64,000 nt of DNA from the NCBI GenBank assembly GCA_946800325.1, contig OX326956.1:46019552-46083551 (forward strand), in the 5' to 3' direction. The notes beneath the pieces are model-generated. The model had not been told where the DNA came from and did no database searches. It worked only from the letters and a program-made list of their open reading frames with translations. Within the stretch, counting starts at the first letter, position 1. Every line of letters starts with the position of its first letter. The DNA comes from Luzula sylvatica. Its lineage: Eukaryota > Streptophyta > Magnoliopsida > Poales > Juncaceae. The translations under genes and the position numbers were made by a program. Below are positions 12,965 through 23,692 of the stretch, piece after piece.

Positions 12965-13814
12965 ATCCGGTATCCAATACCCAATTAGTCATAGTTGAGA
13001 TATTAACTTCAATAACGTTAATACCTGAGAGGCCGGTTGCTGAATTGTGACAATGGTAGCATGTCTCATCTATGGATTTCTCCTTTCCCTTTTTATTCGG
13101 CTTCGAACGTTTCTTAGCCGAACTGCCCTTGGACATTGATCTCTTACGATCCTTATTCTGAATTGTGAGAACATTCCCGGCAACTCTTGCCCAGTTCTCT
13201 CCGGACGACTTCAACGTCTCCGATTCAAAATTCTTGAGCATTCCGTGAAGCTCAGGGATCGATTTATCCGTCGAATGCATGTGATAGTTAGTCACAAACG
13301 GAGAAAACATTGGAGGAAGTGCACACAATATCAAATCTTGTTGCATAATCTTCGACAATTTTTCTCCTAGCCTCTCTAGACGGTCTATGAGAGCTTGCAC
13401 CTTCAAAACGTGAGTACTCACTGAAGACCCCGAAGGCATCTTGCAGTTTACCAACTCTTTGAGCGTACTGAACCGTTCAATACGCTCCTGCTCTTGGAAC
13501 ATTTCCTTGAGCACAACGTTTATCGAGTATGCATCCGAGTCCTCAAACTGCTTTTGAAGACTAGCGTCCATACATGCCAACATGAGGCACGTAACGTCAT
13601 TTGAGTCCTTCTTAAGTTTCTCAAATGCGGCCTTTTCATCGGCCGTAGCATCCGGGCCCGGTTCTACTAATTTCGTATCCAATACGTGACTCTTTCCCTC
13701 TTGCCTGAGAACTATTCTCAGGTTTCGGTGCCAGTCTAAGTAGTTCCGACCCACTAGATTTTCCATTTCTAATACCGATCTAATCGATAAGGTGTTGGTG
13801 TTACTAGAAGACAT
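12840..13814 (-). pseudogene. E1 Copia gag with deleted zinc knuckle, plus protease motif
   Basis: The frame starts MSSSNTNTLSIRSVLEMENL and contains a UBN2-type Gag domain (KLTG-like NYLDWHRNLRIVLRQ at the N-terminus, RIERFSTLKELVNCKM centrally). The nucleocapsid zinc finger is lost. It reads CYHCHNSATG, whereas the E2 copy has a full CX2CX4HX4C site (CFHCHKAGHWKRDC). An in-frame deletion of about 27 codons removed the H, the last C and the following lysine-rich stretch. The protease motif WVLDTGCGTHIC follows, then a frameshift. Capsid function could remain, but RNA binding by this Gag should be impaired. Confidence 0.85.
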
Positions 13815-14592
13815 GCTCTACAAATGAATTAAAAGATTGATTACTAATGTTGCGTACTTATCTTATAGGACTTATATGATGATTATATGATAGTGTTATT
13901 TTGTCGAATCGATAACCCTCATACCGATATGGGACTCCAAGTCCATAACACTCAAGACCCATATTTCCGTTCCTCCCACAAGTGACTTTAGCCTATCGGG
14001 TGGGATCCCGTTATTTAGGTAGGATTATATCCAATTGCATCCAATGCAACTCTTGAACCTTTATAGGATTTCGGTGATAGATCGTATCCTATACAATCCC
14101 TGTTCCGTGTGTGCATCCTATCTATGCCCCGAACTCCAATCCGATTGGCCTGGACGGTCAAGTCACAACCATATCCAAGGTATCATTCAAATAACCTACT
14201 AGTGAGTCGACTTTAGCCTGTGCCTCACAAGTCCTGATTTAACGCTTGCCACCCTTTCGATAGTTACAATATCACATGCCCGACTTTAGCCTGAACCCAT
14301 GTGAAACGTAACACCAAACTCGGTGGTTGTGGATATGGAAGGCATTTCCATGACTTAAATATTATGAGGGATCATGCCATTGCATGTTTCTAAATTCGTG
14401 ACATAATCATATTATATAACTATCACAAGATTTTCAATATGCATATGATTTTATTTGGGAGTCTAATTATTCTAAATAATTATCTTATTATATGCTAGTA
14501 TGTTTGATGCCGATCAAATCGATATAAATACCTAAAAATTCCAAGTTTTGTAGCCAAAGTTATCACGAAAACAAAATCAGCAACCAGAAACC
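13815..14592 (-). other. E1 leader with repeated GGCTAAAGTC motif
   Basis: Untranslated leader upstream of gag in element sense. It holds three copies of plus-strand GACTTTAGCC (sense GGCTAAAGTC) at 13984, 14209 and 14282, spaced 225 and 73 bp. It is homologous to the leaders of E0 and E2. No open frame of interest is present. Confidence 0.75.
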
Positions 14593-14680
14593 AGTCCGTC
14601 GTAACGCACCATAGTCCGTTACAACGGACCTCCAGTCTCCTTGGCACTCCGTTACAACGGAACTCTAGTCCGTTACCACG
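14593..14680. repeat. Palindrome array in E1 leader (truncated)
   Basis: Four palindromes of the CGT-TAYA-ACG class (GTCCGTTACAACGGAC and variants) lie at the same place after the CAAAATCAGCAACCA sequence as the long array of E0. The array is cut off at about 14685, where unrelated AT-rich DNA begins, so the rest of the leader, the primer-binding site and the true 5' LTR of E1 are missing here. Confidence 0.85.
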
Positions 14681-14685
14681 CTATT

Positions 14686-14811
14686 TAAAATATTATATAA
14701 ATATACAAAAACTATAATAATTGTAGAAAAATATATAGTATTATCATACATACATATTATTTTTGATAATCTTTTTCAGTTTTCAACACATTTCTACATA
14801 ATAGTTTTGAA

Positions 14812-14866
<55 letters not shown>

Positions 14867-14948
14867 TACCCCCCCCCCCTTATTTTGCACTATCTTTGAG
14901 TTTTCTTATGAAGCAACATCATCATGGTTATTCGTGATTATTGACCAT
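14686..14948. repeat. AT-rich segment Y with (AAT)n and poly-C
   Basis: Non-coding DNA between the E1 breakpoint and the second copy of flank X. It contains an (AAT)n microsatellite at 14812-14866 followed directly by a run of about eleven C at 14869-14879. Its first part resembles AT-rich DNA near 17410-17450, for example ATAATAATTGT followed by GAAAA. I see no gene. Confidence 0.8.
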
Positions 14949-15136
14949 GATTTTATGATGTGGTTTCATCATATACATTAATATTATATTTGATCATTTA
15001 AAACATTTATTTTGTATAACTATTTGTAGTCATTTGTAAATATTAATTTGAACCATTAGATGTAGTCATATGGTTTGATCTCAATCATTCATTTTTTGAT
15101 AGATCTTAAGATCATATTTGTGTAGTTATGTATGTG
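14949..15136. repeat. Duplicated flank X, right copy
   Basis: Second copy of the 7534-7718 segment, again followed by TTATT and an LTR starting TGTTGGGG. It marks the locus-internal duplication. Confidence 0.85.
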
Positions 15137-15141
15137 TTATT

Positions 15142-16160
15142 TGTTGGGGAATATCCCCGACCCCGGGCCCGCGCAGCGGAATGAAGGCCCGGTTCGGTTC
15201 CCCGATTCCCGAGATCACGCCATGACTTCAAGGGTACGATGCAAATAGAAGGACAGATTCATACCAGTGTAAAATTGATTGCACACGAAGGGTTGATCGC
15301 TGCCTTCTTTTTCCTATAATGTTGGTGACAATCCGCGCGTCCCACACCACGCGTCTTTCACCGCTCGTTGACTTCGCCGATTTGCTTGATTTCGTTTCCA
15401 ACTGAATCTACTCGTCCGAATCGATCACAACTGAAAGAGCCCATATGTTGCTCCTCTACGTGTATCCACCTTGAGTCGTAAGACGTCGGTCATGGATGCA
15501 CCTGCCTAGACGATGCACCGGTGAACTTGCTCGATCGAATTGATTCTCTATCTCTCGAGAAACTCTTTTCTCGATTTCTCTCTCTTCGCACCTTTTCACT
15601 CAATAGAGAAGTGTCTCTCTATATTTCCGGAATATCTTGAATATTCTGAATGAAATTGCTTAATCTCTGATCAGGATGAGAGAGAAAATATCCTATTTAT
15701 ATCTAATAGGATCAGGATTAGCCAAAAGGCATGTATATCCAATATACACCCTTTCACACAGAAAACTGCATGAACCTGATCAGTATTCTGTCATTTCGAA
15801 ATTGGTAAATTTCTCAGACAGACAATCAACCAATATGAAAGTTGTAGATACTCTTATTATCTACACAACCCAATTTGGCCCAGTCCAATTGGAGTTCGTA
15901 TGAAAACGTTATGACTGTTTTACTAACTGTATATCATAATGTTGCACCCTTTCGGTATTTCACAGAAACGACACTGATACTTCGTTCATATGAAATATAT
16001 TTCTTCATGAAGGTTGTAGATAATCTTATTATCTATCTAACCCAATTTGAACCATTCAAATCGGATTTTCCCACTGAAAGTTATGGCCACAAATGTACTC
16101 CTACATTCGTTTATCCTTGTGTATACTTTTACGGTTGATCCTGAAAATGTATTTCCTTCA
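15142..16160 (-). repeat. Solo LTR with TSD TTATT
   Basis: A 1019-bp LTR begins TGTTGGGGAATATCC and ends ATTTCCTTCA. It is flanked by TTATT at 15137-15141 and 16161-16165. It is the same family as the E1 3' LTR, with about 3% difference by eye. Matching target duplications on both sides show it is a complete solo LTR rather than the 5' LTR of the truncated E1 next to it. Confidence 0.85.
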
Positions 16161-18218
16161 TTATTATTTTACACGATGTTTTAAGCATTCTTAGATAATC
16201 ACATCACCCTACATTAATGACATGGACTATTATTATTGGATAGATTTATATTAGACTAAGTCTATTCAATTGTTTAATACTTCATATAAGGTTACATGAT
16301 CAAATGTGAATCAAATAGAAGATGAAATGTTTATATATTAAATATTAATAACTTAATTTGTAATGTTATTAAAAATTCATCATATATTTTCGTTTAAATT
16401 TTTTTCTTTATTTTGATATCCATATTAGCACAGTTCATAAATTGAATTTGTAAAGATATTATGTAAGAAAATACAATGCAAAAAATACATATTTACATTA
16501 TAGAAGTTTAAATATTTTATTTACATAATAGAATTTTTAAGTATTATTATTTATTTAAAAAAAAATTATAACTATAATAATCCCATAAAATACTAAGTAG
16601 ATTATATTTGTGTTTTTAACCAAACAAATTTAATATTAAATTTTTTAAAAACTAATAGAATTAAAAAATAGTTTATCCATATAAACAACTTCTTAAACTT
16701 ATAAACAATTGTCAAATAGTATTGTCATTTTAAAATGTAAATGTAAAACAAAAATCATATGATATTAAATAATTTATATTTATGTTTATTCTAAATTAAA
16801 CTTTGATATTATTTATCAACTTACTTCCAATATTAAGTTTGATATTATTTATAATTTTTATTGCATATTGAATCAATAAAAAAATATTAGTACTATATAA
16901 TTATGATGTATATATATGTCGTATGATTCCTTATTTTTATATTTGGTATTGTATTAATTATTGTGAATAGTGATATAATATTTATTGTTATTTGGTATTG
17001 TATTATATAATTAATGATTCTTTTCATAGAATTGTATTATATCTAATATATTACTATATAATGGTACTAATGTAAGTGTTATTCTTTGATTAAAAAATTA
17101 GATTTTTGTTATAATGTAAAATAATTATAAAATATATGAATATTCATAGATGAATGAGTTCATATTTTATTTTAAGATGATACTATCGATATTATCTTAC
17201 AAATGTGTAATTTGTATTACAATGAAAAATATAATTAACACACTCGTTGCATAGCGCGAGTATTCTCCTAGTAGTAGTAGTAATAATAATAATAATAATT
17301 GTTGCTAAAATATTATTTATGTGTTGTGATATTATCAAAAAACACAATACGAATTAATATCAAAATTTTAATTTGAAACTTCCCCTAATTTAAAAATTAA
17401 TATGTAGATATGAATAATATTATATAAAAATACATAAACCATATAATAATTGTCGAAAACTGTACAAAATTATTTCTCAGAAATTGAAATAATTTTGATC
17501 ATTATTTTGAAAAAAAATCAACATATTTGTGGACACTAATTTTGAGAGAATTATATATATTATAATTATTGTTTAAATTATTTTTTTCCCACTGTTTATG
17601 CAAAAACATAATAGGAATTAAATTATTAGGGAAAAATGATAATTTTTAAAAACATAACAAAAGATATGAAACTTTTTGCTAATATTTAAAAAAGTTAGAA
17701 GATTTTTGACGAAAACAAAAAATCTAAGAAATTTCTCAGAAAATCTAAAAGATCAGGGAGTTTTCCTAATTACTAGAAAAAATAGGAAATTAAAAAAAAA
17801 CTCATGAATAATTGTTTACCAATTTGGACTATTCATCCTTTTTCTCTCAGGAGAGTCTGATCACCTGCAACTGGGAACCAATTGTCATTTTCTCAATTTA
17901 AAATTAAGAAAATGATTGGCCTATGGCCATTTCAACAAAAAATTTATTAAGAAAATTATTGCCGAAATTTCTCAGGACAGACAATACAAAGAGGTTTGAT
18001 ATAGCAAGAATTTTAAAAATAATCGATAACTCAATTAATATATGATAAACATGTATCTTAAATAAACATGTACTGATTAATTATTAATTACATTGGATCA
18101 TCATGATTCACATTTATGACGTTGGGGTGAATTTGGGGCACAGTATAATTCTCCAAAAGAAAATATATTAATGTTGTCTTGGACCCAAAATTATTGAAAT
18201 CATATCCATCTTGCAACA
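16161..18218. other. AT-rich intergenic region upstream of LRK10L kinase pseudogene
   Basis: About 2 kb of strongly AT-rich DNA without coding capacity. It includes a Helitron-like terminus (see 17239-17271), a (TAG)n(TAA)n microsatellite at about 17269-17299, and, at its right end, the presumed promoter of the receptor-kinase gene. I found no clear further genes. Confidence 0.7.
17239..17271 (+). mobile_element. Helitron-like 3' terminus
   Basis: The sequence CACTCGTTGCATAGCGCGAG can fold into a hairpin (ACTCG pairing with CGAGT). It is followed after six bases by CTAG and then T, the layout of plant Helitron 3' ends (hairpin, then CTRR, insertion before T). The AT-rich DNA to the left would be a non-autonomous Helitron body. 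I did not find the 5' TC end. Confidence 0.5.
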
Positions 18219-18868
18219 ATGAACACTCTCCTTCTCTGCCTAGTTTCCCTCTTTCTCTCTAATGGAGGTCTCACAAAAGTCGCATCTCAGTGCCCACCTT
18301 CCTCATGCGGCGATCTCCACGACATACGCTATCCTTTTCGTCTCAAAACCGATCCTTCGCATTGCGGATCAACCAACTATGAACTTATCTGTGATTCTAA
18401 CATGCCTTATTTGGAATGGGGGCCAGGCAGATATTATGTCACGAGCATCTCATATAGGAATCAGACGATAAACATGGTCGATCCTGCATTCATGGATCAT
18501 AATTCTTGCGAGGTTTCCAGATATACAGTTGAACCGTACAAATATGTTCCAGAAAGGTATATTACACGATGTGATTTCAACTCAAATGCTGCATATTTCG
18601 TCAACTGTACAGAGAAAATACAGAATGGTCAGTTCTACGTTCCTTGCACAAGTAGAAACAACTCGTATATCTATGTATTGTCAGGTGAATTTGTCGCAGT
18701 ATCGGATTTACAACCTTCATGTGGATATATGAATGCCAGCACATATGTTAGAAATGACAAAATTGCTAGTTCTATAGCGCAAGTGTCGGATATTCTACAG
18801 GAGGGTTTTACAGTCTGCTGGAACAGACCAGTCAAGGGACTTGGTTACTGCTTGAAGCAATCAACAAG
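18219..18868 (+). pseudogene. LRK10L-type receptor kinase pseudogene, exon 1 (ectodomain)
   Basis: Exon 1 starts with a signal peptide (MNTLLLCLVSLFLSNGG) and then a cysteine-rich GUB_WAK_bind region (CPPSSCGDLHDIRYPFRLK ... CGSTNYELIC), followed by a WAK-associated region with LQPSCGYM and a C-terminal CWNRPVKGLGYC. It ends at the donor ACAAG|GTAATG. Such ectodomains are thought to contact cell-wall pectin or other apoplastic ligands. The exon is open, but the gene is broken downstream by a nested retrotransposon and by kinase lesions. It lies about 1.2 kb of spacer away from a second LRK10L gene, which suggests a local kinase cluster. Confidence 0.85.
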
Positions 18869-19497
18869 GTAATGTTTCGTTCATTATGTTTGTTGGACTT
18901 CCAAAACAATTTCAAATATTTAATTTCATATTCGTGTATTTATCATTTTGGTCGTATGGCATTTCCTCCTGAAGGTTTTTGAAGTGCTACATGAATAATT
19001 AGCGATTAGTAAGTAATGATACAATTTTTAAAAGAATATTCTACTTTCCCCCATTTCTCTCGCCAATTCATGATGATGTTAAATCTCTCAATTAATATCC
19101 TAATTAACAAGGTAAATTAATGATTAATTCATGGTCAATTAAAAATTAATATGTAATTAGAGTGTCTCAATTAATAATTAATTAGAAATATTCAAAAATT
19201 AATAATTTTGGATTAATCCTTAATTGATAGAGGTCATTAGTGGATTAATCATGAATTAGTGACTCATCATGAATTGGTGCGAGAAATGGAGAGAAGAATA
19301 GTAGAAGACCTCATTTTTAAATTTATATTCTCCATACCCACAACATCAATAAATTTTTTTAACAATCGCAATTTATCGTGAATATTCAATATACATTCTC
19401 TCATGAGTTCCGGTCTAACTCTGCTATTACTTATGAATTATCATATTTCAGTGACATAAAATAATTTATAATTCTCAATTTCTTGTTCTCCAATCAG
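18869..19497 (+). other. Intron 1 of LRK10L pseudogene, hosting a MITE
   Basis: AT-rich intron with GT at 18869 and CAG at 19495-19497. Most of its central half is an inverted-repeat element (separate entry). The splice sites join the frames on both sides in phase. Confidence 0.7.
19042..19298. mobile_element. MITE-like inverted-repeat element in intron
   Basis: The left arm (about 19042-19078) contains CCATTTCTCTCGCCAATTCA. The right arm (about 19264-19298) contains TGAATTGGTGCGAGAAATGG, its near-exact reverse complement, with a further less exact match outward. The interior is AT-rich, non-coding and full of short ATTAATTAA-type palindromes. The size of about 260 bp and long terminal inverted repeats fit a MITE. 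I could not fix the target-site duplication, so the family is open. Confidence 0.65.
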
Positions 19498-19697
19498 ATA
19501 CTTCATTGATCAGTTGATAGGAGAAGCACCAACAGACACACCATATTTATGGACTCAGGAAGTACTTTCGCCCAACAATTTGCCCCTGATATATCCACTC
19601 TTCAACAGCGACCTGTTGTTCTTAGACTGCATGATGATTTCAACGCTTGGCGCACCGATTGTTTTCTTGGTGCTACTAATTTTGCAATTTTTCATTT
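19498..19697 (+). pseudogene. LRK10L pseudogene exon 2 (membrane segment)
   Basis: A 200-bp exon between the acceptor CAATCAG and donor GTAAGT. Translation gives YFIDQLIGEAPTD..., then a hydrophobic run (TLGAPIVFLVLLILQFFI) that is the start of the transmembrane helix. Phases agree with exons 1 and 3. Confidence 0.75.
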
Positions 19698-19786
19698 GTA
19701 AGTTTTGATTATAGTACTAAATTCTTATCTTTTTCTGTTATAGATTATTAAACGTATAACTAAATCTAAATATATATGTTTTGCAG

Positions 19787-20148
19787 TATTGATGCTCATC
19801 CGAAGGTTTATATTCATGCCATTTGTTTTATGTGTTTTCCTCACCCACAAGTACCGTCGTTTGAAGGCACCCGTTGATTACGTGGAGAGATTCCTTCGAG
19901 AACATAAGGCAATTGCACCAACTAGATATTCCTTTACAAACATCATAGCAATTACCGGTCATTTCAGGGAAAAGCTCGGTGAAGGCGGCTTTGGTTCCGT
20001 ATTCAAAGGCAGAATTCTGAATAACCGGCTTGTTGCCATTAAAATGCTCGGGAATTCAAAACTCCACGGAGATGAATTCATCAATGAGGTTTCTACTCTT
20101 GGATGGATCCACCATAGAAACATAGTGCAACTTCTAGGGTTTTGTTAT
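19787..20148 (+). pseudogene. LRK10L pseudogene exon 3, 5' part (kinase N-lobe)
   Basis: After the acceptor TTTTGCAG this exon codes for the end of the membrane segment, a juxtamembrane part (YVERFLREHKAIAPTRYSF) and the kinase N-lobe. The N-lobe has the glycine loop GEGGFGSVFKG, the catalytic lysine in VAIKML, and a helix-C motif EFINEVSTLG. The frame stops abruptly at LLGFCY, where retrotransposon P1 is inserted (target duplication GTTAT at 20144-20148). The same frame resumes exactly at 33105. The interruption therefore falls inside the kinase domain and destroys it unless the 12.9-kb insertion were removed. Confidence 0.88.
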
Positions 20149-20480
20149 TGTTAATAAGCCCAAGCCCTATTAAGAATTATTAAGTTTAATTAGCCCAATT
20201 TATTTTAGGGAAAGTTTATTTTAAGGAAATTAATTAGGGGGCAGATTTTAATTATAAGGAAATAAGTTTAGGAAATAGTTTTTAAGGCAATGTTTAATTC
20301 CTTGTATCTCAAGTTTATGGAGCCTATAAATAGGGCTTGGATGTTTAGCAATTAAGATCATCAAATATCAATTAGAAAAAGAGAGAAAGACTTGTAAGAG
20401 ACTATTAGAATTATAAGAGAGAGTTTTGTTTATTAGAAATTCCTATTAGAAATCCATATTCGAATTCCGTATAACCAACA
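20149..20480 (+). repeat. P1 5' LTR
   Basis: Begins TGTTAATAAGCCC and ends TATAACCAACA. A TATA box, TATAAATA, lies at 20325-20332, so transcription should start about 30 bp further on. It is identical to the 3' LTR except at about two positions. Confidence 0.93.
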
Positions 20481-20496
20481 AATTGGCATCAGAGCG

Positions 20497-22705
20497 ATGG
20501 CGAGTTCTGGGAGTGTTTTTGGCCATATACTGCTACCGCGATTGACGAAGACGAATTACGAAGTATGGAGTATCCAGATACGGGCGTTACTCGGTGCGCA
20601 AGATGTTTGGGAGATAGTCGAATCTGGCTACGTGGAACCGGTTGCCGAAACGGAGCAGACGGTAAACCAGTTAAAAACAATGAAAGAGAAACGAGTGAAG
20701 GACAAGACCGCCATGTACCTGTTGTACCAAGCTGTAGACGAGTCGGGTTTTCAGAAGATTGCCGGCGCGAAAACTTCGAAGGAAGCATGGGACACTTTGG
20801 AGAGAGTGTTCAAGGATGCCGATCGAGTAAAGCAAGTGAGGCTTCAGACTTTGCGAGGCGAATTGGAGTCCATGAAGATGAAGGAATCGGAAGGAGTGTC
20901 CGATTACATCTCACGAGTACAAGCAGTAGCGAATCAGTTAAAGGGTAACGGAGAAGCTCTAACCGACGCAAGAGTTGTTGAGAAGATTCTTCGGTCTTTA
21001 ACTGAGAAGTTCGAAAACGTGGTGTGTGCTATTGAAGAGTCGAAAGATTTAGATCAAATGACCGTTGATGAATTGGCAGGTTCACTCGAAGCAAACGAGC
21101 AGCGGAAGAAAAAGAAGGAGAACGAGACACAACAAGAAGCTCTTCAAGTCAAGGCGACCATAGATGAAGACAAGGCGATGTACGCTGAGAACAATCGAGG
21201 AAGAGGACGCGGCCGTGGAGGTCGATTTGGTGGTCGAGGCAGAGGCGGAAACTATAACTCCGAAGAAAAGAAGCAACCGAATCAGCAAAATTGGCGCGGC
21301 CGAGGACGAGGTCGTGGACGAGGAAGCTTGTCGAGTCGAGCAAGTGTCGAGTGCTACAACTGCGGCAAGCCTGGACACTACGCGAAGGAGTGTTGGTCCG
21401 AGAAAAAGGTAAAAGAAAATGCCAACTTAGTAGAGAAGGAGGCAAATGATGGTGTTCTCATGATGGCTCACAAAGACACCACATCGGAGAGCGATACGAT
21501 CTGGTACCTCGACACTGGCGCAAGCAACCACATGTGCGGGCACAGACATCTTTTCGTAGAGATGAAGGAGCTAGACGATGGACACGTGTCATTTGGAGAT
21601 GCGTCAAAAGTCCAAGTGAAGGGCAAAGGTAAAATTCGGTTCTATCAGAAGGACGGTAAAGAAGGACATATCGAAAATGTCTATTACGTGCCTGAGATGA
21701 AGAGCAACATAATCAGCATGGGCCAACTATTGGAGAAAGGATACTCGGTCTTCATGAAAGATCGAACGATGCAGCTGAAGGACGATCGAGGTCAATTGGT
21801 TGCGCCTGTTGATATGGCGAAGAATCGAATGTTCAAGCTCAACCTGAGAAGTTTGCAGAGAATGTGCTTACGAGTCGATATGGAGGACAAAGCTTGGCTC
21901 TGGCATTTGCGGTTTGGACACTTGCACTATGGAGGCTTGCGAGAGTTGGCCAAGAAGGACATGGTGCACGGTCTGCCAGATATGGACTACACGAGCAGAT
22001 TTTGCGAAGGTTGCGTACTCGGTAAACATGCAAGAGTCCCATTTCAGAAGAAGGCGAAATATGAAGCAGCAAACCCTCTCGAGCTGGTGCACACCGACAT
22101 TTGTGGTCCGATCACACCGAAATCGTTTAGTGAGAAAAGGTATTTTATTACATTCGTTGATGATTACACTAGGAGGACCTGGGTTTATTTTTTGAAGGAA
22201 AAATCCGAGGCATTCGAAGTGTTCAAGAGGTTCAAGGTGCTTGTCGAGAAGATGACCGGGCGATACATCAAAGCTTTGCGGTCAGATAGAGGCGGTGAGT
22301 ACACGTCAACCGCATTTACGAGCTTTTGTGAGGAGCAAGGGATTAAGAGATTCTTGACTGCGCCATACTCGCCTCAGCAAAATGGTGTGGCCGAGAGGAA
22401 GAACCGGACCATTCTCGGCATGGTTCGATCGATGTTGAAGAGCAAAGGAGTGCCAAAAGAATTTTGGGCCGAGGCGGTACAATGTGCGGTGTATGTACAA
22501 AATCGATGTCCTCATGCGAAATTAGGCGAGAAAACACCTCAAGAAGCGTGGAGCGGCATGAAACCGACGGTGTCGAATCTCAAGGTCTTCGGAAGTGTGG
22601 CATATGCACATGTACCAGATCAAAGGAGGACGAAGCTCGATGATAAAAGCAAGAAGTTCGTGTTCATTGGATATGACGAGAAAACGAAGGCATACAAGTT
22701 GTACG
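20497..22705 (+). pseudogene. P1 gag-protease-integrase (5' part of polyprotein)
   Basis: The frame opens MASSGSVFGHILLPRL just after the primer-binding site. It encodes a UBN2-type Gag (NYEVWSIQIRALLG near residue 20), an Arg/Gly-rich basic stretch around residues 230-275, a CCHC knuckle CYNCGKPGHYAKEC, the protease motif WYLDTGASNH, a pre-integrase H-H-C-C site (HLRFGHLHYGG ... CEGCVLGK), and an integrase core with its acidic residues in HTDICGP, LRSDRGGEY and NGVAERKNR. The reading frame runs into element E2 after KAYKLY. The remainder of the polyprotein continues in frame at 30959. Confidence 0.9.
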
Positions 22706-23692
22706 TGATGGGAATTCATCCGACCCCGGGCCCGCGCAGCGGATATGTAGGCCCGGTCCGGTTCCCAAAACCCGAGATCCCGATTTGACGCGAGGGTACG
22801 ATGTAAAGAAGGATAGTCAATTACCAGTGCAAAATTGATTGCACACGAAGGGTTGATTGCACTTTCTTCTTTCTCTGGTCACGTTGGTGACTTTACGCGC
22901 GTCCCATACCATGCTAAATTCACCGTTCGTTCACGTTCTTCGATCCTTCGATTTGAACACCACGGAGAGCCACAGATGTCGCTCCTCCACACGTATCCAC
23001 CTTGAGTCGGAAGACGTCGGACACGGATACACCTGCCTAGACGATATATCGGTGTACTTGCTCAATCTCGATTGATTCTCTATAACCGAAAAACTCCCTT
23101 TTTCGGTTTCTCTCTTTTCTCTCAAAAGGTGTCTCTCTTTCACTTGAAGATTCAATGAATAGTACACTTGTTAGACTGATTTGTACAGGAGAGACAAAGA
23201 GAACATCCTATTTATACTTCAATAGGATAAGGACATTCAATAGCCACCTTTTGGATTCACCAAAACGTGTGTACTAAAAACTGCCAGAAAACAGCGTTTT
23301 AATACAGTCCGTCATGACGCACAGTAAGCTGCGTCATGACGCACCATGTATAAAACCAACTTTTAACTGCGTCCGTCATGACGCACCATTTGGTCCGTCA
23401 TGACGCACGAAGTCCAAAAGTTACTGGACAAAATACGCATTCTAGCGTCATGACGCACCATATTGTGCGTCATGACGCACGAAGCTATTTTTCCTGAATT
23501 TGGCTAAGTCCACAACCTAGTGAACTAAACACTGTGGTGCGTCATGACGCACCATCTTGTGCGTCATGACGCACAGTGTTATTTCGCCCAATTCTGTACA
23601 ATCCTATTATGCATTTTCTGTCTTCTCGAACGTATACGTTCGTGTGCCCTTTTGTACACTTTTACGGTTGACCTGAAACTGTATTTCTTTCA
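22706..23692 (-). repeat. E2 3' LTR
   Basis: A 987-bp LTR starting TGATGGGAATTC and ending TGTATTTCTTTCA (plus-strand reading). It carries a palindrome array (23307-23574), a perfect 16-bp palindrome CGAACGTATACGTTCG at 23627-23642, and a TATA-like TATTTATA near 23210. Confidence 0.92.
23307..23574. repeat. Palindrome array in E2 3' LTR (CGT-CATG-ACG class)
   Basis: Eight 16-bp palindromes of the form GTSCGTCATGACGCAC arranged as four pairs. It lies in U3, between the LTR end and the TATA box. It corresponds to the array at 30568-30835. Confidence 0.92.

Noticed and set aside
15142..16160. 5' LTR of E1
   Set aside because: It would make E1 a full element (7724-16160) with TTATT on both sides. 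But no primer-binding site adjoins it, the E1 leader is cut at 14685, and flank X with TTATT precedes this LTR. It is better read as a solo LTR on a duplicated copy of the site.
20489..22537. Minus-strand open frames opposite P1 gag-pol
   Set aside because: Shadows of the coding strand, rich in Ser/Arg from GC-rich codons, with no domain match.
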